Shown piece by piece: positions 1-11,320 of a DNA stretch of 64,000 nt. Origin of the DNA: Anthonomus grandis grandis. Taxonomy: Eukaryota; Arthropoda; Insecta; Coleoptera; Curculionidae. The notes beneath the pieces are model-generated. The model made no database searches. It saw only the letters and a list, made by a program, of their open reading frames with translations, and had not been told where the DNA came from. A program made the translations under genes and the position numbers. The stretch is taken from contig NC_065547.1 in assembly GCF_022605725.1 (NCBI RefSeq), positions 6,985,167-7,049,166 of the forward strand, read 5' to 3'. Within the stretch, counting starts at the first letter, position 1. Each line of letters begins with the position of its first letter.

Positions 1-108
1 TCACCATTTTAATCAACACAAAAAATTCTACTAGTTTGCTAATTTAACCGACCCTGTATCTTAAATATTAACAAAGATACCAATAGTGCCGACTTAATCG
101 GAGGCACC

Positions 109-612
109 CTATATAAGCGAGGTGGTAAACGACATGATCAAGTTAGTTTTATTCAAAGGGAAAGCTTCGGTGGTGGGTCTATCATGGTTTGGAAAGGAAT
201 TTCTCTTGAGGGTCACACGGATTTAATATTGATGAATGATGGAAGGATTTTTTACAGGTACATAACCGATATCTTAGAACCCCATCTAGTGCCCTGGATG
301 CCCTTTATCGGTAATCACTGAGTAATAATGCTCATTCAGACGCTGCTAGGGTGGTTCGGCAGTAAGATGTTGAGACTCCCATCCTAAATTGTCCTGTACG
401 TAGCCCGGATCTTAATCCAATTGAACATGTCTGAGACTATCTAGGCTGACAAATTCAACAACATCCGACATCAATAAGAACACTAGATACTCTTCAGAAT
501 CTGCTTATTGACTTATGGGAAAATATGCCATAACAGTACATTCAGAACCTTTGAAGACGAATGGAAGCTGGTAATCAGATCCAGGGACGGCAATATAGGC
601 TACTAGAATTTT
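109..612 (+). pseudogene. Tc1-like (DD34E) transposase relic, C-terminal half
   Basis: Read on the plus strand, this encodes the second half of a Tc1-family transposase, the nuclear enzyme that cuts and pastes the element at TA sites. Recognisable blocks in order are GGGSIMVW (near 170-195), a degraded DNARPH block reading NNAHSDAARVV (near 325-360), CPVRSPDLNPIEHV (near 390-432) and a terminal GRQYRLLEF (near 583-612). The final catalytic E is kept in NPIE, but the second catalytic D has become N, and two residues of the DNARPH region appear lost. There are in-frame stops after FIGNH, inside VVRQ-stop-DVE and after EHV, plus a frame change near 320. The N-terminal DNA-binding half is not visible. 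It is a dead copy. Confidence 0.85.
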
Positions 613-830
613 ATTAACTTGTTTTAGTATTAATGGAGTGATTTTTTGCACATATTTTTTGGTATTTTTTTGTTGCATAATACTAATTTAAAATAAATGT
701 TGCAAAAGTCATATTTAATGGAAATTATTTTTTTTATATTAAAAAAATTAACAATTTACAATAAACAAAAAACAGAAAATAATTTTTGTAGGGTGTGTAT
801 TTGTCTTAGTATAGCAATACTCGGCAGAAC
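613..830 (+). repeat. 3' non-coding part of the Tc1-like relic
   Basis: AT-rich sequence follows the end of the transposase frame. A short block GGGTGTGTATTTGTCTTAGTA near 790-812 looks like a Tc1-type terminal repeat end, which commonly reads like GTGTACATTTGTCTGAGTA. I could not find its partner, so the element boundary is only approximate. Confidence 0.35.
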
Positions 831-2480
831 ACGTTTGTAAATATTATTACAATGGGATAAAAGCTTTATTTAAGAATAGTAATTTTTTGATACAATTTTT
901 TAATTATATTAGTAGTTAGAAGTAACTAAACTTGAAATAAGTATAGCTTATACTTTATTAATAATGTGCTATTCTTAAGTATAATATAACTATAATTTTG
1001 AACTTGAAATACGCATCTTTAAACAAAACGCTAGGGCTTTTATGCAAAGAATAGTTACGCTTGTATATTTTAATAAAAAGAATATAAAATTTGCTGTATC
1101 ATTGAAGTTGAAAAATGTGATACAATTTAAAAAAAAAAAAAGGTACTTTCACCTACTAGCTAATTTTTAACAGTTCTTCAATAGATCGATTATTGAATTA
1201 GGTTAAGTAAAAAGAAACTTAAATCTTATGGTATTTATTTATGTGGTCTTGTCAACCGGTCATTAATACAAATGATAACGTTAGCCTTAATTTATAATTT
1301 AGGTAATTTGATTAATTATAATTTAATTTGACCCTATAATATGCCCTCCATTCATACATTAATATAATAACATATAGGTCAAGCTTCTTATTTCATTATG
1401 GAATAAAAGCATATAACAACCTAAGTGTAGGTAACAAAAACTCATATTAACATTAAAAAAAAATTATTCTTGTTTATACAGTAGGTATACCATATAATAT
1501 ATGTGAACTGAATAATTCATAACAAAAAAATGTTATTCTATTTTGGTATTGAGAATGAATTTGCATTAAAACATTTTAAAGTGATACACTCCCCATGAGG
1601 CATTTACATGCAGCAAAGAAAATTTAAAAATGAAATAAGCGATTTTTCCAATAAAAAAAAATTTTAATTCCAAAACAAAAAAAATATTTAAAACTCCAGA
1701 ACACCCGGTATTTTTCCAACAAACTGATTTTATTAAAAAAATAGCACCTACGCACTTGCTATTAAATGATAAACTTACATATATGAAACACAATTAAAAT
1801 ATCCTCCATTTCGATCGAATCACTTTGAACAGAGAACCAGAATAATGTAAACGGTGAACTCAAAACTGGGTTCATTTTTCTCACACACGTTGAAGGATCA
1901 ATTGCATTTATGGGATCAAATAACACTTGGGGAAATCACAAACTACGTTTAAGGCAAATCATTAAACAAACAATTTGAAAAGGAAAATGAGAAGCTATCG
2001 AATGGAGTCCAAATGAAATTTACTCGCTTCTGCTCGAAGTTCGAAGCAAGTGTTACTACGTGATTTTCCTTGGTACCTTTAACTGGATCCAAGTATAGCA
2101 AATATCGGGTGAAATAACTTGGCATCTTGCAGAGAATGAAGATATAATTTAATTAATCTGTTTTGCATTTCAAAAAAGGTAAATTATTCTCTCTTGAAAA
2201 GATTTAATTTTTGATTTAAAAAAAATTAATATTTATGTCAAAGCACTGAAAATATATTTGCGAGAACATGATATGTAATTATAATAACAGAAAGTTACAA
2301 TTAATTTAACTGCAATATATTCTCTTATGTTAAATATAGCTTGTACTTGAACCATTGGAAATTTATTTTGATTTAAAATAAGATTTACTTTAAATTTTAA
2401 GACAAGCATACATTTTAAAATAATATTAAGGTCTTCTTATCTCAATGTTGTTATAGATTAGATTTAAACATAATTACAGT
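831..2480. other. AT-rich non-coding DNA
   Basis: I see no coding similarity in this stretch. The longest open frame (75 codons, minus strand, 1566-1793) is low-complexity F/K-rich and has no family signature. There are homopolymer A runs near 1128-1141 and 1455-1465. Nothing else is supportable. Confidence 0.6.
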
Positions 2481-2499
2481 TATTTCAAGATAATTTTTT

Positions 2500-2735
2500 T
2501 GTGTGTACGATGCCTTCGGCTCTCCTTCGGCTGTCATGTCCTCGACGTCGTTTCTGTTTGCTTAAGCGCGAGCAGGCACCCCAAAGTGACTGGTAAATAT
2601 TAACTCGAGAAATATTCACCCTCCGAGTCCCCTAAAATCCTGAAAAACTCCCTCGCTATGCCGCCACTTTTCGCCGACAAGCAAGCGAGCGTTCTTCTAC
2701 TTCTTAGCGAACGTCTTACGAAGAATATCGTGTTT
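2500..2735. other. GC/CpG-rich island of unknown role
   Basis: This block is rich in CG dinucleotides (GACGTCGTTTC, AAGCGCGAGC, CGCCGACAAGC) inside very AT-rich DNA. A small plus-strand frame opens with ATG near 2509 and runs 28 codons to a TAA at 2593-2595, and a GTAAAT sequence that could act as a splice donor overlaps its last codon. That is too little to call an exon. A conserved regulatory element or an untranslated first exon are equally possible. Confidence 0.35.
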
Positions 2736-2739
2736 GTTT

Positions 2740-3480
2740 TCCTGTTTTATTCAATTTTTTTTTCTGTTTGTTTAGCTTGTTAAAATCGAAACTTGATATA
2801 TTAAAAAAAAAAGAGAATTTTGTTTTTTTGCTTTATTGAAGCAGTGTATTATATATAGGGTTTAACAGAATCAGATGGTGATCCTCAAGGGTGTTAATTC
2901 TTATTCTTATATATTATTTTTCTTGTTAAAATTACCTAAATTTTAACGTTCAAATAAAGCTATGTCCTAAAATATTGAGCTACAGGATATTGAAATCTTA
3001 AGAAAAAAAACGTTTTTTCATCATAACCTTAGTAATTTCCTAGATATGTTTATGAAATTGACATGTGTCATTTTCAACAATAATTTAACTTAATTCGATC
3101 AAAAAGCCGCATCTCTTAATTGGGATGATATTTATAATAATATTTGGTGGATAAATATGCTCCTTTACGAAGTAGAAATCTTTGATATAAGCCATTTATA
3201 TCCTGGACAACCCGTAATATAAAAATACTGATACTGACATAAATTAACAGTACTATAGGAATTTGAGAATCTTTACGAAACACGCGATCATACGAGGAAA
3301 AATAACTTATTTTAAACAATTTTCAAAAAAAAATAACGGCAAAGAGTACTGGGAAACGGCTACGTAACTTAACATAACGCGAAACAATTTTATTTCAAAA
3401 CAATACAGTTTCAAATAATAAAACTAACTTCTAGAACTCACACACTTTTTTAAATAATGATAATCTTACATTTAATTTTC
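2740..3480. other. AT-rich non-coding DNA
   Basis: No coding similarity, tandem array or clear element end is visible. The 67-codon open frame at 3116-3319 (minus) has no recognisable family pattern. Confidence 0.55.
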
Positions 3481-3483
3481 AGC

Positions 3484-4698
3484 TTTTGGACCATGAATTA
3501 ATACAAAAATATATTAATCAAATAACAAGTAAGGCTAAAGGGGAGTCAGTCAATCAGTTTTCAATAATAGTTATAAAATTATGTCTGCCCTTTTTATATA
3601 AATCATTTAACTAATATTTTTAACACTTGTCTTTTGGAGGGAGTATTCCCGGAAGTATGGAATGAAACCAATACCAAAACTTTCTACCCCCAAAACTTTA
3701 AACGATCTACGCCCTATTAGCATTCTTTCTGCCCTATCAAAAATTCTAGAAACACATATGTACTGTCAAATTTTTGAATATATAAATTCATTTCAAATTA
3801 TTCCTGATTGTCAGACTAGTTTTCGCAAGCTTTATAGTACAATAACAACATTATTAAAGAATATAAATGACATAAGATCTGCTCAAGATAAAAATCAGAT
3901 AACACTACTAGCTTTACTGGATTTTAGTAAGGGGTTCGACACTATAAATCACGATTTACTTTTAGCTTAATTAAAATATTTTGGTTTTTCTATTGAACCC
4001 ATATTATTAATGTCGATGCATAGTGTATCTATCTTAAAAGATGGTAACATTGAAAAGTCCTTATATATAAAGGTATGCACGGGGGTTTCTTAAGGAGCCA
4101 TACTGGGACCGCCTTTATTTTCTTTATATGTTGCGGATATGCATATCAGTGTAAAGCAATCAAAATTATTACAGTATGCAGATGATTCTCAGATATACAC
4201 ATCATGTACTATACATAATTACATCAGAATGCAAACCCTACTAAACAGTAACTTAAATAATTTGCAAATATATGCCCAAGATCATAATTTAAATTTAAAT
4301 GCCTCAAAATCGTGCATACTAGTACTAGGCAATGAAAATATAACATATAATCGAATTATAGAAAATGTTTCAATTCCAATTCAGAATAACGTTCTATTCA
4401 TTTGAGCCGCATATAACTGCTAAACTTCGCTTGGCCTATATGAGATTGAAAAGTCTTTAGAGTCTTAAACATTTTTTGCCATCTAAAATTAAATACAATT
4501 TGTGAGAAAGCCTTGTATTGTCCTTGATTGACTACGGTGATATTATGTACGGAAACTCAGTTACGCTAAATCTCGCTCATAAAATACAGAAATTACAGAA
4601 CTCTTGCATGAGACTTGCATTTAATCTACCTTTCAGGTCAAATGTTACCCCTTATTTAAATCATAATTCTATTTTGAACATGGAAAACTGCAGAAAAA

Positions 4699-4755
<57 letters not shown>

Positions 4756-5190
4756 ATCTATCGCGTTCTTAAAACTGGTAAACCGACATATTTAAAAAAA
4801 AATTTAACATTTTTTGTCATAATTATAATACTCGAAATATATTAAACTTTAAGGTAGCCAAACATAAATCTGCCTCTTATTAAAAATCCTTCGAATATAT
4901 TGGATCTCACTACTGGAATAAATTACCAAAAGAAATTAATAATTTGGGCAGGATCAATTCTTAAGATGCATTAAAACTATGTTGCTTATCCAGCAATCTT
5001 ATTGAATGTGTATTTAACTGAAACATTTTTTAAACTCTTTGATCCGCTGGTGGGTCAGTTATTTTTGCCTTTTTTCCTCTCTTTCTTTCTTTTCTAATTT
5101 CCTTCATTTCTTTAATTTTTAACCTCCTGCTGTAGAACTAAGAATTTATTGTTTCTGTTTTATTTGTTATAATTTTAATATAATGTAATC
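3484..5190 (+). pseudogene. 5'-truncated non-LTR retrotransposon (CR1/Jockey-like RT)
   Basis: This is the reverse-transcriptase half of a non-LTR retrotransposon, which copies its RNA at a nicked chromosomal target. Visible blocks are PIPKLSTPKTLNDLRPISILSALSKILE (3670-3750), PDCQTSFR, LLDFSKGFDTINHDLL (near 3915-3960), an ACHGGFLRSHTGTA-like remnant of the GVPQGS box with a stop (4077-4110), LYVADM, and the catalytic YADDSQIY (near 4174-4197). The C-terminal LSLIDYGDIMYGNS block lies at 4518-4562. Frameshifts and stops near 3970, 4092, 4402 and 4502 split it into several frames. The first visible block is in the RT linker, so the endonuclease part is absent, as expected for a 5'-truncated copy. 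The 3' end is in T-rich sequence near 5190. The copy is inactive. Confidence 0.85.
4702..4751. repeat. (TA)n microsatellite
   Basis: About 25 uninterrupted TA units follow the codons for NMENCRKSH in the RT relic. The simple repeat has expanded inside, or been inserted into, the former coding sequence and has replaced the protein frame locally. Confidence 0.97.
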
Positions 5191-5199
5191 TTTTTCAAG

Positions 5200-5918
5200 C
5201 ATGTCTTCAATTATTAGTCGACATCCAGTTGTAATCTGCTCCCAAAGATCTTGGATGGAATCTGACTTCCTATAAAAAATTTTACTTGATACGTCCAAAT
5301 ACATCTCGCACGTTAAGTTTTTCGCCATAATTTAATTTCCGAAAATGCCAGTCTACTTATTTATTTTGTCAGCATTGCGAGGGTACCTCATGAAACAAAG
5401 GTAAATTCGAGTCACTCGAATATCGACAATTTTCTTTATTTACAGCTACTGATTAAACGTTGGAATATTTATTCACAAAATTGTCTTCTGGGAGCTTTTG
5501 GACAAAGTTTTAAGGATACATTTTATTTTTCTTCAAACTTCTCTGTACTGCTACATATAGCTACGTCTCCTGAAACTGTTATTTCTGTAGCTTCATTTGG
5601 TCGATTTTCCCGATAGTAATAAGACTGCAAATATTAGATATTAGTCCAGTTTATTTAAATTTTCATATCGACTATTCTACTTATCTAATTTTATATTTTT
5701 ATCTTTATGTAACACATTAAGCAATCGGGTAGTGACACTGTTAATGCTCCTATTTTGGTAATACACTTTATGTTTATTTTTGGTGTATATTAACCAAAAT
5801 TAAGTGCGTCAGTGCAACGTACGGCAGAATATGTCATCGGTTTTAGATAATCGCTGTATTGTTCACGTTCATCATTGATTAAATCCTTATTATTTAGTTA
5901 TACTACAAGGTTGTAATT
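5200..5918. other. Unassigned AT-rich DNA with a possible transposase scrap
   Basis: On the minus strand, near 5190-5340, the translation IFYRKSDSIQDLWEQITTGC weakly resembles the C-terminal tail of Tc1/mariner transposases, where a block like ...IEDLWERI...AC is common. The match is short and no catalytic residues are nearby. The rest of the stretch shows nothing recognisable. Confidence 0.25.
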
Positions 5919-6049
5919 ATACAGTGCGAACGTAAAGGTTGGAATAAATTCATTTAAAATCCGTGGGTATGTTCAAAAAATAAAAAAGCGCTGGGAAATG
6001 TCGATTTTTATTTTTAACTGCGGGTTTTCTTACTATAATTTTATGTATA

Positions 6050-7718
6050 CAGGGTGGCCCAAAAATAAGTAACGGTCATCAACGTAATTTTTTTAAATGT
6101 AAACACCTATTTTTTATTTTAGATTTAGGTTCTACATCAAATTCTAAGTACATTTCATGTACCATGTCCTATACCTAAACTCGACCGTTGACGATTGAAC
6201 ACAATAAAAGGCTATTTTTGGAAGAGTTATTTATATCAAGCAAGAATACATAAAAATATTTTAATTAATTTATTAAGTGTTGAAAATGGCTGCCACGAAC
6301 CTCTTGGCAATATCCCAGTCGATGCTGAAATTCTTGTAAAACGTTATCGATAACAGAAGGTTCTATCAATCTTATTTCTTCCGTTATTCTAATTTTTAAG
6401 TCTTCAATGTTGTTTGGCCGATTAACATAAACTTAGGACTTAAGATACCCCCACAAAAAAAAATCTAAAGGAGTCAGATCCGGCGATCTGGCCGGCCATT
6501 CAATTGCACCCCTCCGACCAATCCAACGTCCAGGGAAAACCGTATCCAGGTACTGGCGCACGGGACGAGTGTAATGGGCTGGAGCTTCATCCTGCTGATA
6601 CCATAAGGAATTATCTAATATATCCGGGTCTTCTGGATCGGGGTATAAAGTGGCAAGGCATGAAACCAAGTCATTTTCTAAAAACTCTAAATACCTCTCA
6701 CCATTCAAGTATCCTTCAAAGAAAAAGGGCCCTATAACCCTGTTTTCAATCACCCCCGCCCAAACATTTACTTTTTGAGGGACTTGGCTGTGGCACTCCA
6801 TCATCCAGTGTGGATTTTCAGTAGCCCAGTATCGGCAGTTTTGCCGGTTTACACTACCATGAAGACAAAACGTTTCCTCATCAGAAAATACAATTTTTTT
6901 TGAAAATTGTGGATTAGCATGGCACAAGTCCATAAGTCTCTCACAAAATTCTAAACGCCTATCTGGGTCATCTTCATTTAGTTCATGAACCAATTGAACT
7001 TTGTAAGGGTGCCATTTATTTATACCTAAATACTTAACGACGGATGTCTGGGATATCTGATTTTCTAACGCAATATTGCGAGTCGTTTTATGGCAATCTT
7101 CTTCAACTGCCAGCAAAACATTTAGTTGTTTCCCTTCTGATATACTTGACCGACCTTTCGTATAATTATCCCTAACATGACCCAAATCCCGATATTTCTG
7201 TTCTATTTTACTGACAGTACTTTGAGATATACGTGGCCTATCAGGATACTTGGCATGATAAATTTCACAGACTTCTATCTGAGTGCGCATCCTGTTTCCA
7301 TAACCAATCATCATCAAAATCTCTATTCGCTCTCGCTCACTAAGACGTACCATTTTTTGAAATTTTAATTTTATCTTTTGATAAACTTAACACAAGCAAA
7401 ACTTTGCTTAAGCATCTAAATCAAACTAAATTCACTCAAAATTATTTGATGTCAACAAATTGTGACAAGTTAACAATCAAAAACACCTACCACAAATGTA
7501 AATAACCAAACAATAACTGATAGGTTGCTTGATATAAATAACTCTTCCAAAAATAGCCTTTTATTGTGTTCAATCGTCAACGGTCGAGTTTAGGTATAGG
7601 ATATGGTACATGAAATGTACTTAGAATTTGATGTAGAACCTAAATCTAAAATAAAAAATAGGTGTTTACATTTAAAAAAATTACGTTGATGACCGTAACT
7701 TATTTTTGGGCCACCCTG
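6050..7718 (-). mobile_element. DD41D mariner-like transposon, complete with 194-bp TIRs
   Basis: The element is 1669 bp and flanked by TA (6048-6049 and 7719-7720). The terminal inverted repeats span 6050-6243 and 7525-7718, both 194 bp, beginning CAGGGTGGCCCAAAAATAAG. I see two substitutions between them, so the copy is fairly young. A single transposase gene on the minus strand lies between the TIRs. Its catalytic triad spacing (41 residues between the second and third D) places it in the DD41D group of the Tc1/mariner superfamily. Confidence 0.92.
6265..7353 (-). pseudogene. DD41D transposase with one premature stop
   Basis: This encodes a cut-and-paste transposase expected to act in the nucleus at TA sites. 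The N-terminus (residues 1-110) is a paired helix-turn-helix DNA-binding region, with ERERIEILMMIGYG and SQSTVSKIEQKYRDLG. The catalytic residues follow: D in FSDEETFCLHG, D in WYQQDEAPAHY and D in PDLTPLDFFLWG, with 41 residues between the last two. The start at 7353 precedes a good helix-turn-helix. The open frame ends after WGYLKS with a TAA near 6433. In the same frame the family tail continues (VYVNRPNNIEDLKIRITEEI to RGSHFQHLIN) to a second stop at 6265-6267, so about 55-60 residues are cut off by one nonsense change. All three catalytic D residues precede the stop. Confidence 0.9.
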
Positions 7719-8224
7719 TATACATAAAATTATAGTAAGAAAACCCGCAGTTTAAAATAAAAATCGACATGTCCGAGCGTTTTTTTTTTGAACATAACCC
7801 TGAATTTTAAATGAATTTATTCCAACCTTTACGTTCGCACTGTATATATGATAAATAAAATGATTTGAATTTGAATTTGAATAGGAATAACAAAGTTTTG
7901 GTGGTAAAACAAAAATGCCTTGAAAAAGATTTAAAGCAAGATTTAAGGAAAAATGTCAATCCCACTAATATATATTGGGGAGATAGGGGCTGATTTATCA
8001 TTAGGTAAACCAACAAAAAATTGAGGTGTAATAATCAAATGTGGAATTGAGAAGGTAATAACTACTATTCAGTCGCAGATTTAAAGAAAAATGGGTGATA
8101 ATTACAGTGTGGGATTACCAAAGATCTTAGAACTCGGTATATATAGTAAGTAACTATAGATATTGTGTTATTATCTCTTAAAAATTTCTAAATTTTCAAA
8201 ATCTAACGGTGTTTTCTATCCCTC

Positions 8225-8350
8225 CAATTGTCTTTACTCTTTTTATTATACAATATTAATGATATGGTACATGTAACTCAAAAGTGTAAAGTAGTGCTAT
8301 TTGCTGATGAGACAATGATTTATATAGTAGGCAAAGATATCCTTCAAACT
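8225..8350 (+). pseudogene. Short non-LTR reverse-transcriptase scrap
   Basis: About 40 codons read SLLFLLYNINDM followed by CKVVLFADETMIYIVGKDI. This matches the stretch from the GSxLGPLLF box to the FADD box of non-LTR RTs. The second catalytic aspartate is changed (FADE in place of FADD) and nothing else of the element is visible on either side. It is a dead fragment, probably of a lineage different from the YADD elements elsewhere in the window. Confidence 0.6.
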
Positions 8351-8429
8351 TTCCGTCCAAATCCGTTTCAAATCCGTTTTTCTAACTTTTATGTAAAGTA
8401 TTATAATTAGTGTTATTTATTGTTATTCG

Positions 8430-8530
8430 ACTTGCTTCACCTTTGGGCTGTGACCTGATGACTTGGCGGGGTATTGCTGGAAAACCGGCGGCGGTGATTG
8501 CGACCTAGAAAACATAGATCGTGATATGTT
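8430..8530. other. Small GC-rich patch, unassigned
   Basis: A run with TTGGGCTGTGACCTGATGAC and CCGGCGGCGGTGATTGCG stands out from its AT-rich surroundings. It lies just upstream of a mariner-like terminus at 8593. I see no protein similarity in either strand. Confidence 0.3.
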
Positions 8531-8592
8531 CAATATGTACAATATACGCGTACCGATTTTACTTAGTACTGCGACATTGTTAATACTATCTA

Positions 8593-9520
8593 CAGGGTGT
8601 TGCAAATTCGACCCTCAACATGGAGATCTCGTAATCTATAAGAGCTATGAAGATGTTTAAATTGGAGCAAAGTTGAGAATTTTTGAGCTTAACTTAAAAT
8701 GCCGAGTTAAAAAATTAAAAATTCCAAATGGTTCCGAATATATACGAAAAAACCCAAAATTTAAAAAAAATCGATTAATTTTTTTTTTTGAGATTATTTC
8801 TTACCCGATTTTAAAATAATTTGCATTTTTCATTGCCACTTTTTTTGCGCTTCATAATGGTGTTTTTCAGATTTTTAATACGACCTTTCGCCTTTTGCCA
8901 ACCATCATCAACTCTGTTTTTTCTTATAGGCACTATATTGGATTTTTACATTTTTAGAATCTGTGTAAAATTTCTTTTTTAACGATGTATCACAAGTAAC
9001 ATTTATTTTCTGTAAAAACCTGAATTTTTTGGAAAAAATGATATATATTTTGTTCGTATTGTAGTACAAGTGACGGGTATGTTGCTAATAATTTAAGTGA
9101 TTATGACATTTACGAATGACAAAAAGCGAGATATGACTAAAATTTATTATAAATACGATACAATGGCATTAAAACGTCAGAAATGCACTTACGTAATGAG
9201 GTATGGATTATCGATTTTTATACATATTGCACTACTTAAAAAAATACTTTGTAAATAAATGCAATTTTAGAAAAATCTAAAAAAGTTTCCCAAGATATTA
9301 TTGTTTCTCATACAAGTGTGTAATTAAGAAAAGCGGATTTAAGCCATTTAAAGTTAATTTAGCTGAAAAACTGTTATCTGATTGTCCCAATTTCCTTGAG
9401 AGTGTGATATGGACCGATAAATTTATATTTAAAAAACGTGGCGTTTTTAGTAGAAATAATAAACACAGTTTTAGCCAAAATAATCCCCGACAATTTCGGA
9501 AAATTATTATTATTTCAAAT
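8593..9520 (+). pseudogene. Second mariner/Tc1-like element relic (5' end plus transposase scrap)
   Basis: A terminus-like sequence CAGGGTGTTGCAAATTCGAC begins at 8593 after TA, matching a TIR type common in insect mariner-like elements. Further in, on the plus strand near 9345-9485, the translation FKPFKVNLAEKLLSDCPNFL then SVIWTDKFIFKKRGVFSRNN matches the region around the first catalytic D (WTD) of a transposase close to the DD41D kind. The rest of the gene is frameshifted or lost, and I could not place the 3' terminus. It is a heavily decayed copy. Confidence 0.6.
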
Positions 9521-11320
9521 AATATATTTTTTAATTTTAATGTTTTAAAATAAGCTATTCTTTTCAGTTTTTGCGTTCGGAATTTTTAAAAATTTTATAA
9601 TAAAATTTAATATTTTCCGGATTTATTCAGCATTCTTTTATTATTCCGAGCATTTGAAATAAAATGATCAATGTCATTTTAATCCAGAACTTTAAACTTT
9701 TTTTTTCACGTCCTCCGAGTACTTGCTTACTAAATAATGTTTCTTTTAATTTTATCTTTTTATGGTATTATTTGGCTTTTTTTAAATTTGCATTTCTTTA
9801 ATTTTTCAAGTTTCAAGTAGAACAATTTTTTATCATTTCAAGTATTTGAAATAAGGCTTCTTTTGATTCTAGGATTTCGGAGTAATTTTTCACTTCTTCC
9901 AGGCGTTTTAAATAATTTTTGTTTTTTAGGGTAAATTATGGGCGTATTTAATTTTTTTCTTTAATTTGATAAATTTACATGTTTTAAAACTTTTTTGATA
10001 AGCTTTCCAGGTTGAACAAGTATTTTTTTAATTATTCCAGGCATTTAAAATAAAGTTTTGTTTTACTTCAGGCTTTTAGACTAGTTTTTCTATTTTCCAG
10101 ATGCTTGGAGTGATTTTTTATGACTTCTAGACATTAAAAGTAATGATGTTGGTTTTTCAGAAAACTGGATTATATTCCCATTTTATTTCAGACTTTTCAT
10201 CAAAAATTTTTACGCCTTAATTTTTTAAATATTTTCCAGACATGTAACGTAATGTCCAGGCAAGTAACGTCATTGTCTAAAATAAAATGGAAAACAAATT
10301 TGATGTCATTAGAAAGAAAGCTTAGAAAACATAAAAATAACTCCAAATGCCTCGAAAAAATTAAAAATATTTGAAGTTCTCGGAAGACAGAAAAAAGTTA
10401 AAAAAAAACTTTGGTTGTTTGTATAAACTAAAAAGTTACGTCAACTGCTTGTAAATTATGAAAAATTATTCCTAAAATTTGTAAAACCTCAATGACATTG
10501 CAATTTCTTTGACTAAAACAACAAATGAATTGACTAAACGAATATAAAAAAATGTGCTATTGCAAGGTAAGTTTTGCCCCAAATGAATTTAACGTTTAAT
10601 AGTCAAACTCGATTGACTTGATAACTTTTGAACCTAAATGCACCTTATAAGGCGTATAATTTTGTTTAAAAAAATCGCATAAAGCTTCTTTATAGCTTTC
10701 GTGTTTAGCGAGTTATTGCAAGTTAAAATTTGCCTCACGTTAGTGGAGCTTTTAAGGGTAAGACTCGGTAAAAAAACCCTTATAAAACTTCTTTGTAACT
10801 GTCTTATTGTCATACTATTGCAAGTCAAAGTTTCTCTCACTTCAACGGAGCTCCTAATGGTCAAACTAATATTTAATCTAATAATATAACCAAATTAAAT
10901 AGAGGATTCGTGTGGAAAGCTCCTTATAAAGCAAATATTTTTTTTTTTACTTTTATAAACCCCTTTATAATTTCTATCTTAGTTAGCGAGCTACTGCAAA
11001 TTACATTTTGCCTCAATGGAGCTCTTAAGAGTCAAACTACTAATAGACTTAATTTGTATTTTTTTTTTAATTGTCTTTAAAAGCCTGGAATAAAACCAAA
11101 AATTCTGAAATAAACTAAATCTCACTGAGAAAATCTCTGGAAAACAAAAAAAAATTACGTCATGAAATGTGACCATGCCTGAAAGAATAAAAGAAAATTA
11201 ACTTTAAAAGCCTGGAATTAAATAAAAAGTTTTGCAAAAATCAGTGGAAAATAAAAAAATACTTTGAATGCCTAAACGCGATACGCGTTAAGTTGTGTAT
11301 TGCTTTCAGGCATTTAACAT
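9520..11320. repeat. Degenerate short-repeat region with TTCCAGGCATTT core
   Basis: Variants of a core reading TTCCAGGCATTTAAAATAA recur, for example near 9645, 9833, 9897, 10033, 10095, 10235 and 10253. Inverted versions (AAAAGCCTGGAATAAA) appear near 11083 and 11205. Spacing is irregular, roughly 50-200 bp, with T-rich linkers. A related duplication near 10640-11060 repeats the phrase ...AGTTATTGCAAGTTAAA...TTTGCCTCACxxxAGTGGAGCT. No coding sequence is visible. Confidence 0.55.

Larger units (their letters stand above)
5922..7842. repeat. Palindromic foldback (MITE-like) element, split by a transposon at its axis
   Basis: Two arms, 5922-6047 and 7721-7842, are inverted copies of each other, by eye about 90% identical. 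Both ends read CAGTGCGAACGTAAAGGTTG inward and are flanked by TA (5920-5921 and 7843-7844). Removing the inner transposon (6050-7718) and one TA copy leaves a palindrome of about 250 bp with no loop. Size, TA flanks and lack of coding capacity fit a non-autonomous Tc1/mariner-type foldback element. The alternative is one element with unusually long inverted ends, but the inner boundary has its own classical CAGGGTGGCC terminus and TA duplication. Confidence 0.8.

Noticed and set aside
5190..5340. Minus-strand DLWEQITTGC as a transposase tail
   Set aside because: Only about 20 residues resemble the family and no catalytic block is near; kept only as a note in the features.
6504..6737. 77-codon plus-strand open frame
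   Set aside because: Antisense shadow of the DD41D transposase catalytic region.
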